Assembly: GCF_000714715.1 (NCBI RefSeq) | Contig: NZ_JMFO01000007.1 | Coordinates: forward strand, 62,001 to 126,000 | Source of the DNA: Candidatus Magnetobacterium casense | GTDB taxonomy: Bacteria; Nitrospirota; Thermodesulfovibrionia; Thermodesulfovibrionales; Magnetobacteriaceae | DNA: 64,000 nt | Direction of reading: 5' to 3' | Part shown: positions 62,751-64,000 of the stretch, piece by piece | How positions within the stretch are numbered: the stretch's first letter is position 1 | How the letters are laid out: each line of letters opens with the position of its first letter | The notes under the pieces: generated by a model | Told to the model about the DNA's origin: nothing | Databases searched by the model: none | What the model saw: the letters and a program-made list of their open reading frames with translations, nothing else | Program-made: the position numbers and the translations under genes

Positions 62751-64000
62751 ATGTTTAAGAGAGATAGCAACCGAAAGGAGAAGAGGTATCCTCTGTTTCA
62801 CATATCGCCGGGCGTGAAGGTATTGCTTACCCTGGCGCTAATCACTATAATCGGAGGCATGCACCTTGCCGGAGCCGCCTACGCCGGTACGGTGAGTCTG
62901 TCGCAGACGGGGCAGACATCCAGCTACGCCACAGGCGACGACGGGGCGATCAGGGCTGGTGTGGCCTGGCCAAGTCCACGGTTTACGGACAACGGCAACC
63001 AGACGGTCACCGATAACCTCACGGGGCTGATGTGGACGAAAGATGCCAACCTCCCCGGTACTACCAAGACATGGCAGGAGGCCCTGGACTATGTCGCATC
63101 GATGAACAGCGCCGGTACGTATGGCTATACCGACTGGCGGCTGCCGAACGTCAACGAGTTGGAGAGCCTTGTCAACGCAGGTCAGGCAAATCCAACGACG
63201 TGGCTTATTTCGCAGGGGTTTGCCAATGTGCAGACTAACGACTACTGGTCGTCTACGTCCTCTGCTGGCAGTACGTCCGAGGCGTGGTTCGTCAACATGG
63301 TCGATGGCAACGTCCCCGCCCACGTTAAGTCCAGCGGCCACTACGTGTGGCCAGTGCGTTCTGGACAATCTGGGACATTTGGCAATGCGGCCATTTGGTC
63401 TACCGGCCAGACTATCACCTACGCCACTGGCGATGACGGTGCGTTACAAAAGGGTATTGCCTGGCCAAACCCACGGTTTACTGACAACGGTAACCAGACC
63501 GTGACCGACAACCTTACGGGGCTGATGTGGACCAAGAACGCCAACCTCCCCGGCACTTACAAGACATGGCAGGAGGCCCTGGACTACGCTGCATCAATGA
63601 ACAACGGAGCCGGTACGTATGGCTATACCGACTGGCGGTTGCCAAACAGGAAAGAGCTTCATAGCCTGTCTGATTATGGCATGTATAGCCCAGCGCTCCC
63701 ATCCGGCCAACCTTTTACTAATATGCAGTCTGACTGGTACTGGTAGTCTACATCCTATGCTTTAGATTCGTCCTACACGTGGGTAATCGACATGCTCAAT
63801 GGCCGTATCCTCGCCGGCGGTAAGTCCAGCGGTGGCACCCATGTGTGGCCGGTGCGCTCTGGACAAGCTCCAACGCCAACGCCAACACCGAGCTGCTCAA
63901 CCATGACAATAAGTCCAGGCAGCATGAATTTCACCGCAACAGGTGGCAGTGGTAGCGTAAGCGTTACAGCCAACACCGGATGCACATGGAACGCATCAAG
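62751..64000 (+). CDS. Secreted Lcl_C (DUF1566) protein with in-frame amber codon, continues past window
   Basis: Starts 'MFKRDSNRKEKRYP' behind GGAGGAAAT, with an export helix (about 22-43). Two Lcl_C domains follow ('DNLTGLMWTKDANLPG', 'DWRLPNVNELESLVNAGQA'). In the second, the usual YWSST motif reads Y-W-stop-S-T: TAG at 63744-63746 where relatives have TCG. The same frame then stays open for 84 further codons to the window edge, finishing the Lcl_C domain ('GTHVWPVRSGQ'), a Pro/Thr linker and a BACON-like domain close to that of the 59739 protein. This is either a fresh nonsense mutation or a sequencing error. As read, the product stops at 331 residues. Confidence 0.85.

Overview
This window is a piece of a bacterial chromosome of moderate GC content with an outer membrane: it has a TonB-dependent receptor, MlaC/MlaD lipid-transport parts, NagZ and many exported proteins. 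System II cytochrome c biogenesis (ResB/CcsA), an N-terminally extended PstC, many large surface proteins built from Lcl_C (DUF1566), InlB-type and FG-GAP modules, and WD40-caspase proteins together suggest a deep-branching sediment bacterium, possibly Nitrospirota of the Magnetobacterium type. That placement is an inference from gene content only. There is no rRNA, CRISPR array or intact prophage.

Layout. 1-6.6 kb: an edge-truncated protein with four MshEN (type IV pilus ATPase N-terminal) domains, a YhcC-type radical SAM protein, a receiver-like/TM/SPOR fusion, a radical SAM-SPASM protein, and tRNA-Lys plus tRNA-Glu behind a consensus promoter. 6.7-14.4 kb: two tandem secreted WD40-caspase-like paralogues, each with a one-base frameshift and an altered catalytic dyad, then a PAS-GGDEF cyclase. 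14.5-29.2 kb: an accessory region with very large secreted modular proteins, an M23 peptidase, NagZ, a toxin-antitoxin pair, a predicted secreted phospholipase A2 and many non-coding repeats, including MITE-like elements and a duplicated promoter/leader cassette.

29.2-41.9 kb: mostly housekeeping genes on the minus strand (queE, a GT39-type transferase, a cysE-cysS fusion, nnr, acpS, pdxJ, manC, a sugar epimerase). An AT-rich RnlA/RnlB toxin-antitoxin (anti-phage) island interrupts them, and a deoxyribosyltransferase-like/TPR protein follows. 42-54.5 kb: pstS-pstC without pstA/pstB, the plus-strand operon resB-ccsA-mlaD-mlaC, then rpe, a TPR gene, an old-yellow-enzyme homologue and gpmI. 54.5-64 kb: a TonB receptor whose 3' end is duplicated as a 124-bp direct repeat around an MNT-HEPN toxin-antitoxin pair and a transposase remnant, a BrnTA pair with a palindrome inside its promoter, and two more Lcl_C surface proteins, the last with an in-frame amber codon and running off the window.

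Two themes recur. The first is expansion of exported proteins with shuffled beta-rich modules (Lcl_C, InlB-like repeats, BACON-like domains, NHL, FG-GAP), several sharing an N-terminal 'MF(R/K)R-SN' leader. The second is an accumulation of small defence or stability modules (RelE-like, RnlAB, MNT-HEPN, BrnTA) beside repeats and AT-rich patches, a sign of repeated acquisition. Conserved metabolic operons in between look intact.
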